Below are positions 45,320 to 54,070 of a DNA stretch of 64,000 nt, piece after piece. The notes under the pieces were generated by a model. That model searched no databases and was not told the DNA's origin. It saw only the letters and a list, made by a program, of their open reading frames with translations. Within the stretch, counting starts at the first letter, position 1; every line of letters starts with the position of its first letter. The translations under genes and the position numbers were made by a program. The DNA is taken from assembly GCA_910585725.1 (NCBI GenBank), contig CAJUFA010000014.1:24709-88708 (forward strand), in the 5' to 3' direction. The stretch comes from an uncultured Dorea sp. (GTDB taxonomy: Bacteria; Bacillota; Clostridia; Lachnospirales; Lachnospiraceae).

Positions 45320-46210
45320 TTATGACAGGTTCTTGCGAAATACCCTCGGCGTAGCTCCGTTAGCCTTTTGAAATCTCTTAATAAAATAGCTGGTATTGTT
45401 GAATCCGACTTCTGTGGCGATGGCTGTGATGGACTCGTCGGTATGCATCAAAAGTGCTTTTGCTTTCTCGAGCCTGAGGTCGTTCAGGTATTCGATCAGG
45501 GTCTTTCCTGTATATTGACGGAAGAGCTTCATGAAATAGTACTCGCTGAAATTAGACATTAGAGCAAGTTTTCTGGCAGAAATTGTTTCTGAATAATGTT
45601 GATTCATATAATCCAGGACGTATTTGATTGACAGCAGATTATTGTTCTGCTCCGTGTCGGCGGGAATAATATAATTTCCAACCAACATCTCATAAAAGAA
45701 ATGATAGAGAAGAGATTTTAACCGGACAAAATAATAGGGTTCTTTATCTCTGTGGCAGTCATGGATCTGATAGAAGAGCCGGCTGATATTCGTATAATTG
45801 GCGTCCTCTGCAGAGATACGGTGTGTAAACTCCGCCCGGTTCTCTATCAATGGAGAGATCACCTGCTCCTGACAGAGATCTCCGGCGGCGCCCTGCAGGA
45901 ATCCCAGATGAAAAACGATACTTTTAAAATACAGGATATGCTTTAGATCCGTCTTGATACCATGTAGGACTCCGGGATTCACGATCAGAATATCGCCCTT
46001 TTTCACTCTAAGGATTTCGCGGTTCAGACGGAGCATTCCCATGCCGTTTTCGATAAGGATAATTTCCATCTCGTCATGCCAGTGGTTATAGAGGGAATGG
46101 AAGATGACGCAGTTATCGGTATAAGTCTCTATAGGCAATTCAAAAGATCCGTGAGCATTCAATTCTTTTAAGGTATGATCTACTTTAGAATTCTTTAATG
46201 AGTCTTGCAT
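45320..46210 (-). CDS. AraC family transcriptional regulator
   Basis: The 296-residue protein has an N-terminal cupin sensor domain (about 25-150, with YNHWHDEMEIILIENG and GDILIVNPGVLHGIK) and a C-terminal double helix-turn-helix (about 195-290, ending TSYFIKRFQKANGATPRVFRK). It is a sugar-type AraC regulator. The ATG at 46210 is preferred: an upstream start would run into the tmRNA gene. It could control glgP or a distant carbohydrate locus. Confidence 0.88.
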   Translation of the reverse strand: MQDSLKNSKVDHTLKELNAHGSFELPIETYTDNCVIFHSLYNHWHDEMEIILIENGMGMLRLNREILRVKKGDILIVNPGVLHGIKTDLKHILYFKSIVFHLGFLQGAAGDLCQEQVISPLIENRAEFTHRISAEDANYTNISRLFYQIHDCHRDKEPYYFVRLKSLLYHFFYEMLVGNYIIPADTEQNNNLLSIKYVLDYMNQHYSETISARKLALMSNFSEYYFMKLFRQYTGKTLIEYLNDLRLEKAKALLMHTDESITAIATEVGFNNTSYFIKRFQKANGATPRVFRKNLS

Positions 46211-46297
46211 AATATATTTCTCCAGTATCCTTTCCGGATAAAATAGAACTCTGTATATAACAATGTCATATACAGAGTTCTTTGTAATCCATTTGAG

Positions 46298-46646
46298 TGG
46301 ACCTGGCGGGAGTTGAACCCGCGTCCGAAAGCCCATCCACCAGAGCGTCTCCCATCACAGTCATTACTTTAACATTCCCTCTGCCGGCCGCTTAATGACA
46401 AGCTTCCGGGGTCAGTAGCTTCATAAATTCTTCCATTCCCTCAAAGCTTTGGAAACGAAGTGCTCCGCATTGATGAAGCCGGTGACTTAAGCAGCGGATT
46501 ACTTAAGGCCGACTGCCGCTTAAATTAAGCAGCGTACGCTAATTCTCTATTGTCTGCGTTTATATTTAATTGGAACTTTTAACGTAGTGTCCCGCTACGG
46601 ATGGCTTCTCCGACTTCCAGACCCCCGTCGAAACCAGTACAAGCCC
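46298..46646 (-). ncRNA. ssrA: tmRNA (SsrA)
   Basis: The minus strand carries a full tmRNA. The 5' end GGGCUUG pairs with CAGGUCC at the 3' end (two G-U pairs), next to a T-arm with GGGTTCAACTCCC. The tag reading frame at 46557-46525 runs gca gac aat aga gaa tta gcg tac gct gct taa, giving tag ADNRELAYAA after the tRNA-derived Ala. No CCA is encoded. tmRNA with SmpB rescues stalled ribosomes and tags the product for proteolysis. Confidence 0.95.
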
Positions 46647-46695
46647 CGATAGATGCTTTATCTCTGGCCGCAGACAGTCTTACATCAGATATATT

Positions 46696-46725
46696 ATTAT
46701 ATGAACATATATTTGCTTTTGTCAA
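46696..46725 (-). promoter_or_regulatory. Promoter of tmRNA
   Basis: On the minus strand TTGACA (46725-46720), 18-base spacer, TATAAT (46701-46696), a consensus sigma-A promoter about 50 bases upstream of the mature tmRNA 5' end. Confidence 0.75.
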
Positions 46726-46851
46726 GGGTTTTTTTGTGTTATAATGAATTGCGGGTTTGGGAAAGTTACTTTTCAGTCACGTTCTAGAGATATTTTCCCG
46801 GATCGGGGCATACATTGAGAAAAGAGCATTGGACAAGAGGTTACAGGTTAA

Positions 46852-48225
46852 TTGAAAAAATATAGTAAAAAAAACGGATATCAGATATTTTCGATGAGGG
46901 TTCCGGATTCATTTTTGTATGGAATGCTGATCCTTCTCTGCCTTCTGTTGATCGGAGGGCTGCTGGCGGCGATTACATACCGTGAGGAAGGAATATTAGA
47001 AAAAAGTAAGAACGAAGAGAAGAAGACAGAGAAAGACAGGAAGCAGGAAGACGTACAGGAGATAATAGTCAATAATCCGAATATTCGGGTTTTGATTATG
47101 ACTGACGGTTATGCAAACGTTGTACATCCGGCCGTAGAAGTATCGGCAGAGCAGGGATTGACAATCACTTTTGGTAAGGAGACTCAGGAAACAGAGGCGG
47201 GGCAGTCTGTTTCATTCGCTCCGGATGATCCTCGTTTTCAAGAAGGGAAGATACGGATCTGTGCGAAGGATGGGGGAGAGATCACTCTGAGCAGTATTCG
47301 GAGAGCTTATGGAGCGCCTTCATATGCGGGGGTATTGGAACTGTGTACAACGGCGGAAGGAATCGCGGTGATCAATGAGGTGCCGGTAGAGACCTATCTG
47401 TGTAAAGTAGTGCCAAGCGAGATGCCGGCTTCTTATGAATTGGAGGCGCTGAAAGCGCAGGCGGTATGTGCAAGGAGTTATGCTTATCGGCAGATGCAAG
47501 GGTACGGCTACCCGGAGTATGAAGCACATGTGAATGACAGTACAGACTATCAGGTATATGGAAATTCTATGGCGCAGGAGACGACGAACCGAGCGGTGGC
47601 GGAGACTGCCGGACAGGTGGTACGTTATCAGGGGCAAATCGTTACGACATACTATTATTCTACATCTTGTGGTAAGACGGCGGGAGTGGAAGCGTGGGGA
47701 ACGGCTCCGAATGAAAGTAATCAGTATCTGCGGTCTGTGGAGGTGAAAAACCAGGATGGGGATTATGAGGAAGCGCTGCCGTGGTATCGTTGGGAGGCAA
47801 GGATTCCGGCAGGGACATTGTCGAATTTGATTGGGTTGAATACAGGGACAGATATAGGAACGCTTCAGACAGTCGACGTTACGAAGACCGGAGAAGGAGG
47901 GATTGCCCTTCAGATCTGTGCAACGGGAGACAAAGGAAGCGTGACGGTTGATACGGAGAATAAGATCAGGAGGGCTCTAGGCGGAAACGGATATGAGATC
48001 ATGAAGCATGACGGAACGACGGCAGCAAGCGGGGCGCTGCTCCCGAGCGCTTTTTTTACAGTGCGGCGGGAGGGCGATGTGTTCCTCATATCCGGAGGAG
48101 GATTCGGACATGGAATCGGTATGAGCCAGAACGGCGCTAATGAGATGGCAAAAAAAGGTAAAAATTATACAGATATTCTTACATTATTTTTTCAGGATGT
48201 TACGATTGAAGCCGGGGTGGATTAG
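46852..48225 (+). CDS. spoIID: SpoIID/LytB domain protein
   Basis: The 457-residue protein has an N-terminal membrane helix (about 21-41), a Lys/Glu-rich segment, and the SpoIID domain: GVLELCTTAEGIAVINEVPVE in part, KVVPSEMPASYELEALKAQAVCARSYA and YYYSTSCGKT, ending in GGGFGHGIGMSQNGA. SpoIID is a lytic transglycosylase that trims peptidoglycan during spore engulfment; family members also act in vegetative cells. The TTG at 46852 lacks a strong site; an ATG at 46894 is an alternative. Confidence 0.85.
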   Translation: MKKYSKKNGYQIFSMRVPDSFLYGMLILLCLLLIGGLLAAITYREEGILEKSKNEEKKTEKDRKQEDVQEIIVNNPNIRVLIMTDGYANVVHPAVEVSAEQGLTITFGKETQETEAGQSVSFAPDDPRFQEGKIRICAKDGGEITLSSIRRAYGAPSYAGVLELCTTAEGIAVINEVPVETYLCKVVPSEMPASYELEALKAQAVCARSYAYRQMQGYGYPEYEAHVNDSTDYQVYGNSMAQETTNRAVAETAGQVVRYQGQIVTTYYYSTSCGKTAGVEAWGTAPNESNQYLRSVEVKNQDGDYEEALPWYRWEARIPAGTLSNLIGLNTGTDIGTLQTVDVTKTGEGGIALQICATGDKGSVTVDTENKIRRALGGNGYEIMKHDGTTAASGALLPSAFFTVRREGDVFLISGGGFGHGIGMSQNGANEMAKKGKNYTDILTLFFQDVTIEAGVD

Positions 48226-48240
48226 AACCCCGGCTTATTT
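48211..48240 (+). terminator. Intrinsic terminator overlapping spoIID stop
   Basis: Stem gccggggt (48211-48218) / accccggc (48227-48234), followed by ttattt. The stop codon lies in the loop. The gap 48241-48463 beyond it shows only a weak promoter (ttgaaa near 48403, tacaat near 48415). Confidence 0.8.
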
Positions 48241-48463
48241 GATCAGATCCCGCTGTGTCTTAAGATTTGAATGAATGCAGAGTATAGTGGCGTAGTATGA
48301 ATAGTTATGTGCTTTTGTTACATACTGTAGATTACAGACTAAACGACTAAAACTGTCAAATACTTATTGTTCGACGTACCGGAATGATTATGGACAAATT
48401 ATTGAAAATCGGGTACAATATAGTGCAAATCAAATACCCTGCTGCAATAAGGGGGAGTGTGCA

Positions 48464-49285
48464 ATGAAAAAGGTAAAAGATATTTATCAGAGTATTATGA
48501 ATATAACTGCAGATATATCCGCAAATCATGTGGGAGCATACGCCGCACAGTCGGCATATTTTTTCATGCTGAGTATGATTCCGATTATTTTGCTGCTTCT
48601 TACAATGGTGCAATTTACGCCGGTGACGAAAGCAGATGTTATGACGGCGGTAATCCAGGTATTTCCGGCATCGGTTGATTCTCTGATCACATCTATCGTT
48701 AATCAGGTCTATAACCAATCTACAGGAATTATTCCTGTCACGGTTATCGTGGCGTTATGGTCGGCGGGGAAAGGTGTGTTGGCGATGACGTCGGGGCTTA
48801 ATTGTATTTATAGCTGCAGAGAGACTCGTAATTATATTGTTCTTCGTATCAGGGCTACGATATATACGGTTTTGTTTATCATAGTAATTATATTACTGCT
48901 TGTTTTATCGGTTTTTGGTAATACTCTGAATCTGTTTATTGCAGGTCATATTCCGTTCCTCAAGAAGATAGCGGATTGGTTGATTGAGTCTCGTACATTC
49001 ATCACTCCGACGGTATTGATCTTGTTTTCATTGATGATTTACAGGTTCCTCCCAAATAAAAGAGAAAGGTTTCGGGATCAACTGCCGGGAGCGATGTTCG
49101 CGGCAGTAGGATGGATGGTGGTGTCTTGGGTATTCTCTATTTATTTGGACGTGTTTGAGGGATTTTCCAGTATGTACGGAAGTCTTACAACTATTGTCTT
49201 GATCATGCTGTGGATGTATTTCTGTATGTATTGTATTCTGCTTGGCGGAGAATTGAACGTATTATATTCTGAGGGTAAATTTTAA
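48464..49285 (+). CDS. YihY/BrkB family membrane protein
   Basis: A 273-residue membrane protein with about six helices and the family's early motif GAYAAQSAYFFMLSMIPIIL. It also has ALWSAGKGVLAMTSGLN and a C-terminal GSLTTIVLIMLWMYFCMYCILLGGE segment. YihY proteins are conserved, once misnamed RNase BN, with no settled function. It is the last ordinary gene before the A+T-rich island. Confidence 0.88.
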   Translation: MKKVKDIYQSIMNITADISANHVGAYAAQSAYFFMLSMIPIILLLLTMVQFTPVTKADVMTAVIQVFPASVDSLITSIVNQVYNQSTGIIPVTVIVALWSAGKGVLAMTSGLNCIYSCRETRNYIVLRIRATIYTVLFIIVIILLLVLSVFGNTLNLFIAGHIPFLKKIADWLIESRTFITPTVLILFSLMIYRFLPNKRERFRDQLPGAMFAAVGWMVVSWVFSIYLDVFEGFSSMYGSLTTIVLIMLWMYFCMYCILLGGELNVLYSEGKF

Positions 49286-49309
49286 TGAGAAATTTATGAT
49301 AAATATAAG

Positions 49310-49332
49310 GTTTTTCACTAGTAAAATTTAAG
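49310..49332 (+). repeat. Left 23-bp direct repeat flanking the island
   Basis: gtttttca-ctag-taaaatttaag. The same sequence with two changes recurs at 59719-59741, on the other side of the A+T-rich gene cassette. It lies 25 bases after the YihY-family gene. It could be an attachment-site or target duplication, or chance similarity in A+T-rich DNA. Confidence 0.5.
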
Positions 49333-49571
49333 CCTTAAAATGGGTATAAAATAACCAACGTAGAATGCGGAGGATTGTGGTAATAACTAGACGACAACCT
49401 TTGTTATAATCATTGTCCTCTTTATCATCTTTAAACGGTTGTTCCAAACCTTCGGATAACGACTATAAATAAAGTTCTTATGTGCTGTTGTTAATTCTGA
49501 ATTCATCCACATATGTCGAAATACTCCTTTACGTGTGATGTAATCTTTTTCTTTTCTCCTGTTTTACATAA

Positions 49572-49790
49572 ATATCGAAAAGCATTATTTCAGAGATTTC
49601 AGAAAAATGGGGAATCAAAGAGAGGCGAATTAATACTTTATGTTTGGAGGGGCGTATTGAAGGGGCTGTCAAGTTTGGAAATACTTGGGCTATACCAGAA
49701 AATGCACAGAAACCGAAAGATGAGAGAATAAAATCCGGAAAATATATAAAACAAAAAGAAAATGCTGAAGATGACAATAGTGTCGCCTAA
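49572..49790 (+). pseudogene. Remnant of small helix-turn-helix DNA-binding gene
   Basis: An open frame of 72 codons lacks a normal start codon: a TAA at 49569 immediately precedes it. It encodes EISEKWGIKERRINTLC, then EGRIEGAVKFGNTWAIPENA and KPKDERIKSGKYIK. This matches a widespread Firmicute family of small HTH proteins whose usual form begins with a Met just before the first helix. Here the 5' end appears lost. It sits at the left end of the island, before the ATPase gene, and the region 49333-49571 holds nothing else I recognise. Confidence 0.65.
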
Positions 49791-49824
49791 TTAAGTTACA
49801 ATAGAAAAAGGTAAGGAGAGTGTT

Positions 49825-52791
49825 ATGGCAAATCAAAATGATATGGTTGGATTAAAAATTAATACGAGTGAATTATTTGATTTGTTTCACTTCGTTCAGA
49901 AGATGGATTTAGATGCTTCTTTTGAGCATATTGCCGATATAGGGTATCCAGAGGATGATGGCTTAAGTACAAGTAATGATATGTGTTTTTATAAGATTGA
50001 AAAGTTATCATATGATGAAGAGTATCCTAGAAGAGAGGCATTTGAAAACGTATTAGATTCACTTGATAATGAAGCTTTTAATTTTGTTTATGTTCTTTCG
50101 GGAGATAGCAAAGGTGTAGAGTTGCATATTGGAGTCGTAAAAAATCACCGGAGCAACAGAAAAACTTTGTCTACCGTGAATTATGGCGACATTATTCAGA
50201 ATTCTTTTGAGGGAAATTTTAGTGGCAGTTCATTAAAAAGATTAGATGCAGATGAACTGCAAGAAGAAATATTAAGGAAGACTAAAACCTATAAGAGTGC
50301 CGGCATAATTTCTGGAATACCGTCGATAAATGAAAGTGATACTGGAGAGGAATTCGACTTTCAAGGTATAGATAGATTGATTAATAGTATGCTTGGGCAA
50401 ACCTGGAGAATTGCTGTTATCTGCGAGCCTGTCAGTCAATCTGAAATCTTGAGAATGAAAGACGATGTGTATGAATTATACAATCGACTTTCGGTTTATT
50501 CAAAAGCAACAATACAGAAATCGTCAAATGTTGGCGACAGTGTTTCATTCGGAAGAAACGTATCCAATTCTCATGACAGGAATCGCAATTGGAGTGAGAG
50601 TGACACTGAGTCGAGGGGAAAAGCAAACAGTAATGGTACCAAAAATTCTGGCGCTTCACATCAATTTGGACGAGGGGGTGGAAGCAGCCAAGGTCATAGC
50701 GAAGGCGAGAATTGGAGCTATAATCAAAACAGAGGAACATCGCAGGCAGTTACAATAGAGATGGCAAATAAGCATGCCCAAGATTTGATGCAGTATATTG
50801 ATGATGAATTGCTGCCACGAATAAAAGTGGGTTATGGAAAGGGCATGTTTAAAACATCATTGTTTTACATGGCTGACAAGGTGACTACGGCTAATCGTTT
50901 GAAACTATCAATTATGTCTCTTTTCCAGGGAGATAAATCTAATTTTAGTCCATTGATTGCACAAGAGTTGAATTTGAAAGAACGTATTAGTTCAAAGGCT
51001 TTAGTATCATATCAAAATGGCTTTTACGATTTAAAAGAGTATTCATTGGATGCGGCAACACTATTAAGTAAGCCTGTTGATTCTCAATTTGGATTAGGAA
51101 TATCTGCATATTTGACTGCTGGAGAGGCAAGTATTCTGGCGGGTCTACCACAAAAGGAAGTACCAGGAATCGTGCTTGATGAAGCTGTAGACTTTGGACT
51201 AAATGAACGTTGTATCGCAAAGGAAGATGCGATTGATATGGGTGTTCTGGTTCAAAGGGGAAGGAAGCTGAATATTAGATTTTCTTTGAAGAGAGATTCT
51301 ATGATGAAGCATACTTTTATAGCGGGTGTAACTGGAACAGGAAAAACTACTACTTGTCATAAACTGTTAGCTGCATCAGCAACCCCTTTTCTTGTTATTG
51401 AGCCTGCGAAAACAGAATACAGAACCCTTGCTCAAGAAAAAAATAAAGAGAAGTATGGCGCCGTATACGTGTTCACATTGGGAAATGAAAGTATGGCGCC
51501 ATTTAGAATAAATCCTTTTGAACTTGTTAAAGGAGAGGTTATTTCCGCTCATATAGATATGGTAAAAGCAACATTCACATCGGCATTCCCAATGGAAGCA
51601 TCCATGCCGCAAATTTTGGAAGAAGCAATTGTTCGATGTTATGAAAATAAAGGATGGAGTATCGATACAAATACCAATAGCCTATACGAGGATCCTTTTT
51701 ATATGGATAAGGAAAAGAGTTTTCCTATAATGTCAGAGTTGTTGGAGGAAATGAAAAAGATAGTAAAGGAGAAGGGATTTAGCGCACAAATGCAAGCTGA
51801 CTACGAGGGCTCGTTGGTGAGTAGATTATCAAACCTTACAGTGGGTGCAAAAGGAAGAATGCTTAATTGCCCATACTCAACAGATTTTAGATTCATAGCC
51901 TACAATAAAGTGATTCTTGAAATGGAGGAACTTAAGTCGCCAGAAGATAAAGCTTTATTTATGGGATTCATTTTATCAAGACTATCAGCGGTAATAAAAG
52001 CTGAACATAAAAGAAATTCAGGGTATAGACATCTTACTCTTATTGAAGAAGCACATAGACTTCTTGCAAAGGTAGAGTATGGAGATAGTGGTTCAAAGAA
52101 GACTGCGGTTGAGACATTTACGGATTTGCTTGCAGAGGTGCGTAAGTATGGAGAGGGGTTGATTGTTGTCGATCAGATTCCAAATAAACTTGCGCCAGAA
52201 GTATTAAAGAACACTAATACCAAGATTATACATAAAATACTTGCTAGAGATGATAAGGAAGCTGTTGGAGATACCATGCTGATGGATGATAAACAAAAGG
52301 AATTTTTGTCAGCTTTAGATCCAGGGCATGCCATAGTATTTTCAGAGGATACAGATAAGCCGGTTCATGTATATGTTGAAAGGGAAACCGATACTAATGA
52401 GGATGAAATCGATGAAAGTGTAATTAAAAATCAATTTGATCTAAATAGAGAAAATTATGGTTCAATTTATAATGAATTAGAAATAGTGCAAGATTATGAT
52501 TTTTATCTTGTATTAGCAGAACAAATTAGAACAAGGCAATTAGAAACTGAAAATTTAGAAAAGTTTAGAAAAATTGTTCGGAAAATAGCAAAGCAACCAA
52601 TTTTTTCCAGTATGCAAGAGCCTGAAAAGGAAACAGTAAAGAGATTTTTCTTAAGAAGAGAGAGACTCACTGGTAATCCATACGATGAGATATTTGCAGA
52701 GAATGCGGCGGAATTTTTATTGGAATTACTATATAAAGAAATAGTGACGTATGATGATTTAGATTATAAAAAATGCAGATGGTTTTTATAG
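49825..52791 (+). CDS. HerA/FtsK-type ATPase (DUF87-like), large
   Basis: The 988-residue protein has an unassigned N-terminal region (1-240), a low-complexity Ser/Asn/Gly/Arg linker (about 243-305), a middle domain, and a C-terminal HerA-type motor. Walker A is GVTGTGKT (501-508), Walker B is LTLIEEAH with E741/E742, and a later ILARDDKEAVGDTM segment fits the sensor region. Such hexameric motors move DNA or protein in defence, conjugation or secretion. A taaggagag site precedes the ATG. It is the first gene of the island operon, with no strong promoter seen before it. Confidence 0.85.
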   Translation: MANQNDMVGLKINTSELFDLFHFVQKMDLDASFEHIADIGYPEDDGLSTSNDMCFYKIEKLSYDEEYPRREAFENVLDSLDNEAFNFVYVLSGDSKGVELHIGVVKNHRSNRKTLSTVNYGDIIQNSFEGNFSGSSLKRLDADELQEEILRKTKTYKSAGIISGIPSINESDTGEEFDFQGIDRLINSMLGQTWRIAVICEPVSQSEILRMKDDVYELYNRLSVYSKATIQKSSNVGDSVSFGRNVSNSHDRNRNWSESDTESRGKANSNGTKNSGASHQFGRGGGSSQGHSEGENWSYNQNRGTSQAVTIEMANKHAQDLMQYIDDELLPRIKVGYGKGMFKTSLFYMADKVTTANRLKLSIMSLFQGDKSNFSPLIAQELNLKERISSKALVSYQNGFYDLKEYSLDAATLLSKPVDSQFGLGISAYLTAGEASILAGLPQKEVPGIVLDEAVDFGLNERCIAKEDAIDMGVLVQRGRKLNIRFSLKRDSMMKHTFIAGVTGTGKTTTCHKLLAASATPFLVIEPAKTEYRTLAQEKNKEKYGAVYVFTLGNESMAPFRINPFELVKGEVISAHIDMVKATFTSAFPMEASMPQILEEAIVRCYENKGWSIDTNTNSLYEDPFYMDKEKSFPIMSELLEEMKKIVKEKGFSAQMQADYEGSLVSRLSNLTVGAKGRMLNCPYSTDFRFIAYNKVILEMEELKSPEDKALFMGFILSRLSAVIKAEHKRNSGYRHLTLIEEAHRLLAKVEYGDSGSKKTAVETFTDLLAEVRKYGEGLIVVDQIPNKLAPEVLKNTNTKIIHKILARDDKEAVGDTMLMDDKQKEFLSALDPGHAIVFSEDTDKPVHVYVERETDTNEDEIDESVIKNQFDLNRENYGSIYNELEIVQDYDFYLVLAEQIRTRQLETENLEKFRKIVRKIAKQPIFSSMQEPEKETVKRFFLRRERLTGNPYDEIFAENAAEFLLELLYKEIVTYDDLDYKKCRWFL

Positions 52792-52803
52792 GAGGTAAGA
52801 GAT

Positions 52804-53439
52804 ATGGGATTAATCTTAGGAGCAATTGGAGCAATCGTGACAGCAGCGGTAACCGTTTCAAAAGCATTAGCAGTTGTAGGTTTGGCGGTTCAAGGATTGA
52901 AGGTAATTGGAAATGCAATCGCTTCAATAGCGAAAGCCTTAGGAATAATAAAACCTGAAAGAGATGTTGAGGAAATTGGTGACAGAGCATTGCAAGCTGA
53001 AGAAAAAGGTATGACGCCAGATAAATATTCTTCATATGAAGCATGGGTTAAAGATATTGAGAAAGATGATTGGGGATATGATCCTGAAAAGAATAAAGAT
53101 ATGGCTCCAGAAAAGAAGGTTTTAAAGGGCGTGGAAGTATCAACAGCCGTTACAATGGAACGCTTTCCGGACCTTCCTGTTCAAGAGTTTTTTAGTCTTG
53201 CAGGAAAGAATCCAGAGTTCTTTACCGTGGAGAGAATGGATGAAATTGGAAAATTGGCAGGTACTGATTCAGAGGCTTTTGGTAAAGTTGTAAATTATGT
53301 TACTGGTGCAGCAAAGGATCATACAACTGTTGACTCCGCATCTGATATTCTTATGGATATTGAGAAAGCAATTGACCCAGGGGTAAGTGATAACATTGCT
53401 TATGACAAGGTTGCAGGATATAAAGGCATGAAATGTTAA
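52804..53439 (+). CDS. Gly-rich hydrophobic-headed protein, unknown
   Basis: The 211-residue product begins with a Gly/Ala/Val-rich hydrophobic stretch (about 2-50, MGLILGAIGAIVTAA and on), like a membrane-inserting or colicin-like hairpin. A charged helical region follows with DVEEIGDRALQAEEKG, then a C-terminal part with no motif I know. Gly at position 2 is shared with the later coiled-coil protein. The ribosome site is in the ATPase stop region. A partial copy of residues about 37-86 follows directly. Confidence 0.6.
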   Translation: MGLILGAIGAIVTAAVTVSKALAVVGLAVQGLKVIGNAIASIAKALGIIKPERDVEEIGDRALQAEEKGMTPDKYSSYEAWVKDIEKDDWGYDPEKNKDMAPEKKVLKGVEVSTAVTMERFPDLPVQEFFSLAGKNPEFFTVERMDEIGKLAGTDSEAFGKVVNYVTGAAKDHTTVDSASDILMDIEKAIDPGVSDNIAYDKVAGYKGMKC

Positions 53440-53458
53440 GAAAATTGGTAATGTCATA

Positions 53459-53587
53459 ATGGGATTACCAAAAGAACAGGGACGGATTCCTAATATGGAT
53501 GTTGAGGAACTTGGAGCAAGAACCGTACAAGGAATGGAGAAAGGAATTCGTACGGAAAATTTTGAAAATGCATATGAGGAGGTTTGA
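53459..53587 (+). pseudogene. Partial tandem copy of the preceding gene
   Basis: A 42-codon frame starting at an ATG with no clear ribosome site. Its frame reads KKIGNV-I-MGLPKEQGRIPN, then DVEELGARTVQGMEKG, then an acidic end. This aligns with residues about 37-86 of the 211-residue protein (VIGNAIASIAKALGI, DVEEIGDRALQAEEKG), including codons before the ATG back to 53435. It looks like a diverged fragment of a duplicated gene, though a real 42-residue peptide is possible. Its last codons contain the ribosome site of the next gene. Confidence 0.55.
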
Positions 53588-53590
53588 CCT

Positions 53591-54058
53591 ATGAATTTTT
53601 TTGTCGTTATAGGTAAAAATGCGTTATACACATATGAGCGTGATGGACGACGATTTGAACCACAATTTATAGAAGGAAGTGAATTGTTTGCACTTAATTC
53701 TACGAACATAGCTGAAGACGTTAATTCGTATATGGAAATACTTGCAAATGAAAAGAATCTTGGAACTATTGCGAAATTGGAATTTGAAGTATTAGAGGGT
53801 TCAGAAGATAACCTTAATGCTGCAGTCAAAAACGCGCTGGGAGAACATATAGTCAAAAAATTTTCGTTAGAGACTACTTTGACGACAGTGTTTAAAAAGT
53901 TACAGCGTGATAAGAAATTGTTGATAGACACATATGGAATCAATTATGAAGGGTATTCTTACAAATTTGAAAACAATAGTTTGGTACAAGAAGAGTTTGA
54001 TTTATTAGCATATACAATTCACAGCAATGATGTTGTCGGCTTGATGGATTGTAATTAA
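53591..54058 (+). CDS. Unknown protein of 155 residues, island operon
   Basis: The protein begins MNFFVVIGKNALYTYERDG and alternates beta strands and helices through residue 155. I recognise no family, signal peptide or membrane segment. gaggagg lies just before the ATG, and the gene is tightly packed between the duplicate fragment and the GTPase gene, so it should belong to the same functional unit. Confidence 0.6.
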   Translation: MNFFVVIGKNALYTYERDGRRFEPQFIEGSELFALNSTNIAEDVNSYMEILANEKNLGTIAKLEFEVLEGSEDNLNAAVKNALGEHIVKKFSLETTLTTVFKKLQRDKKLLIDTYGINYEGYSYKFENNSLVQEEFDLLAYTIHSNDVVGLMDCN

Positions 54059-54070
54059 GGAGGAAGAATT

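Noticed and set aside
49513..49731. A 72-codon frame starting MSKYSFTC over the island's left end
   Set aside because: The HTH-family similarity is in the neighbouring frame (49572-49790). This one shows none and is a shadow.
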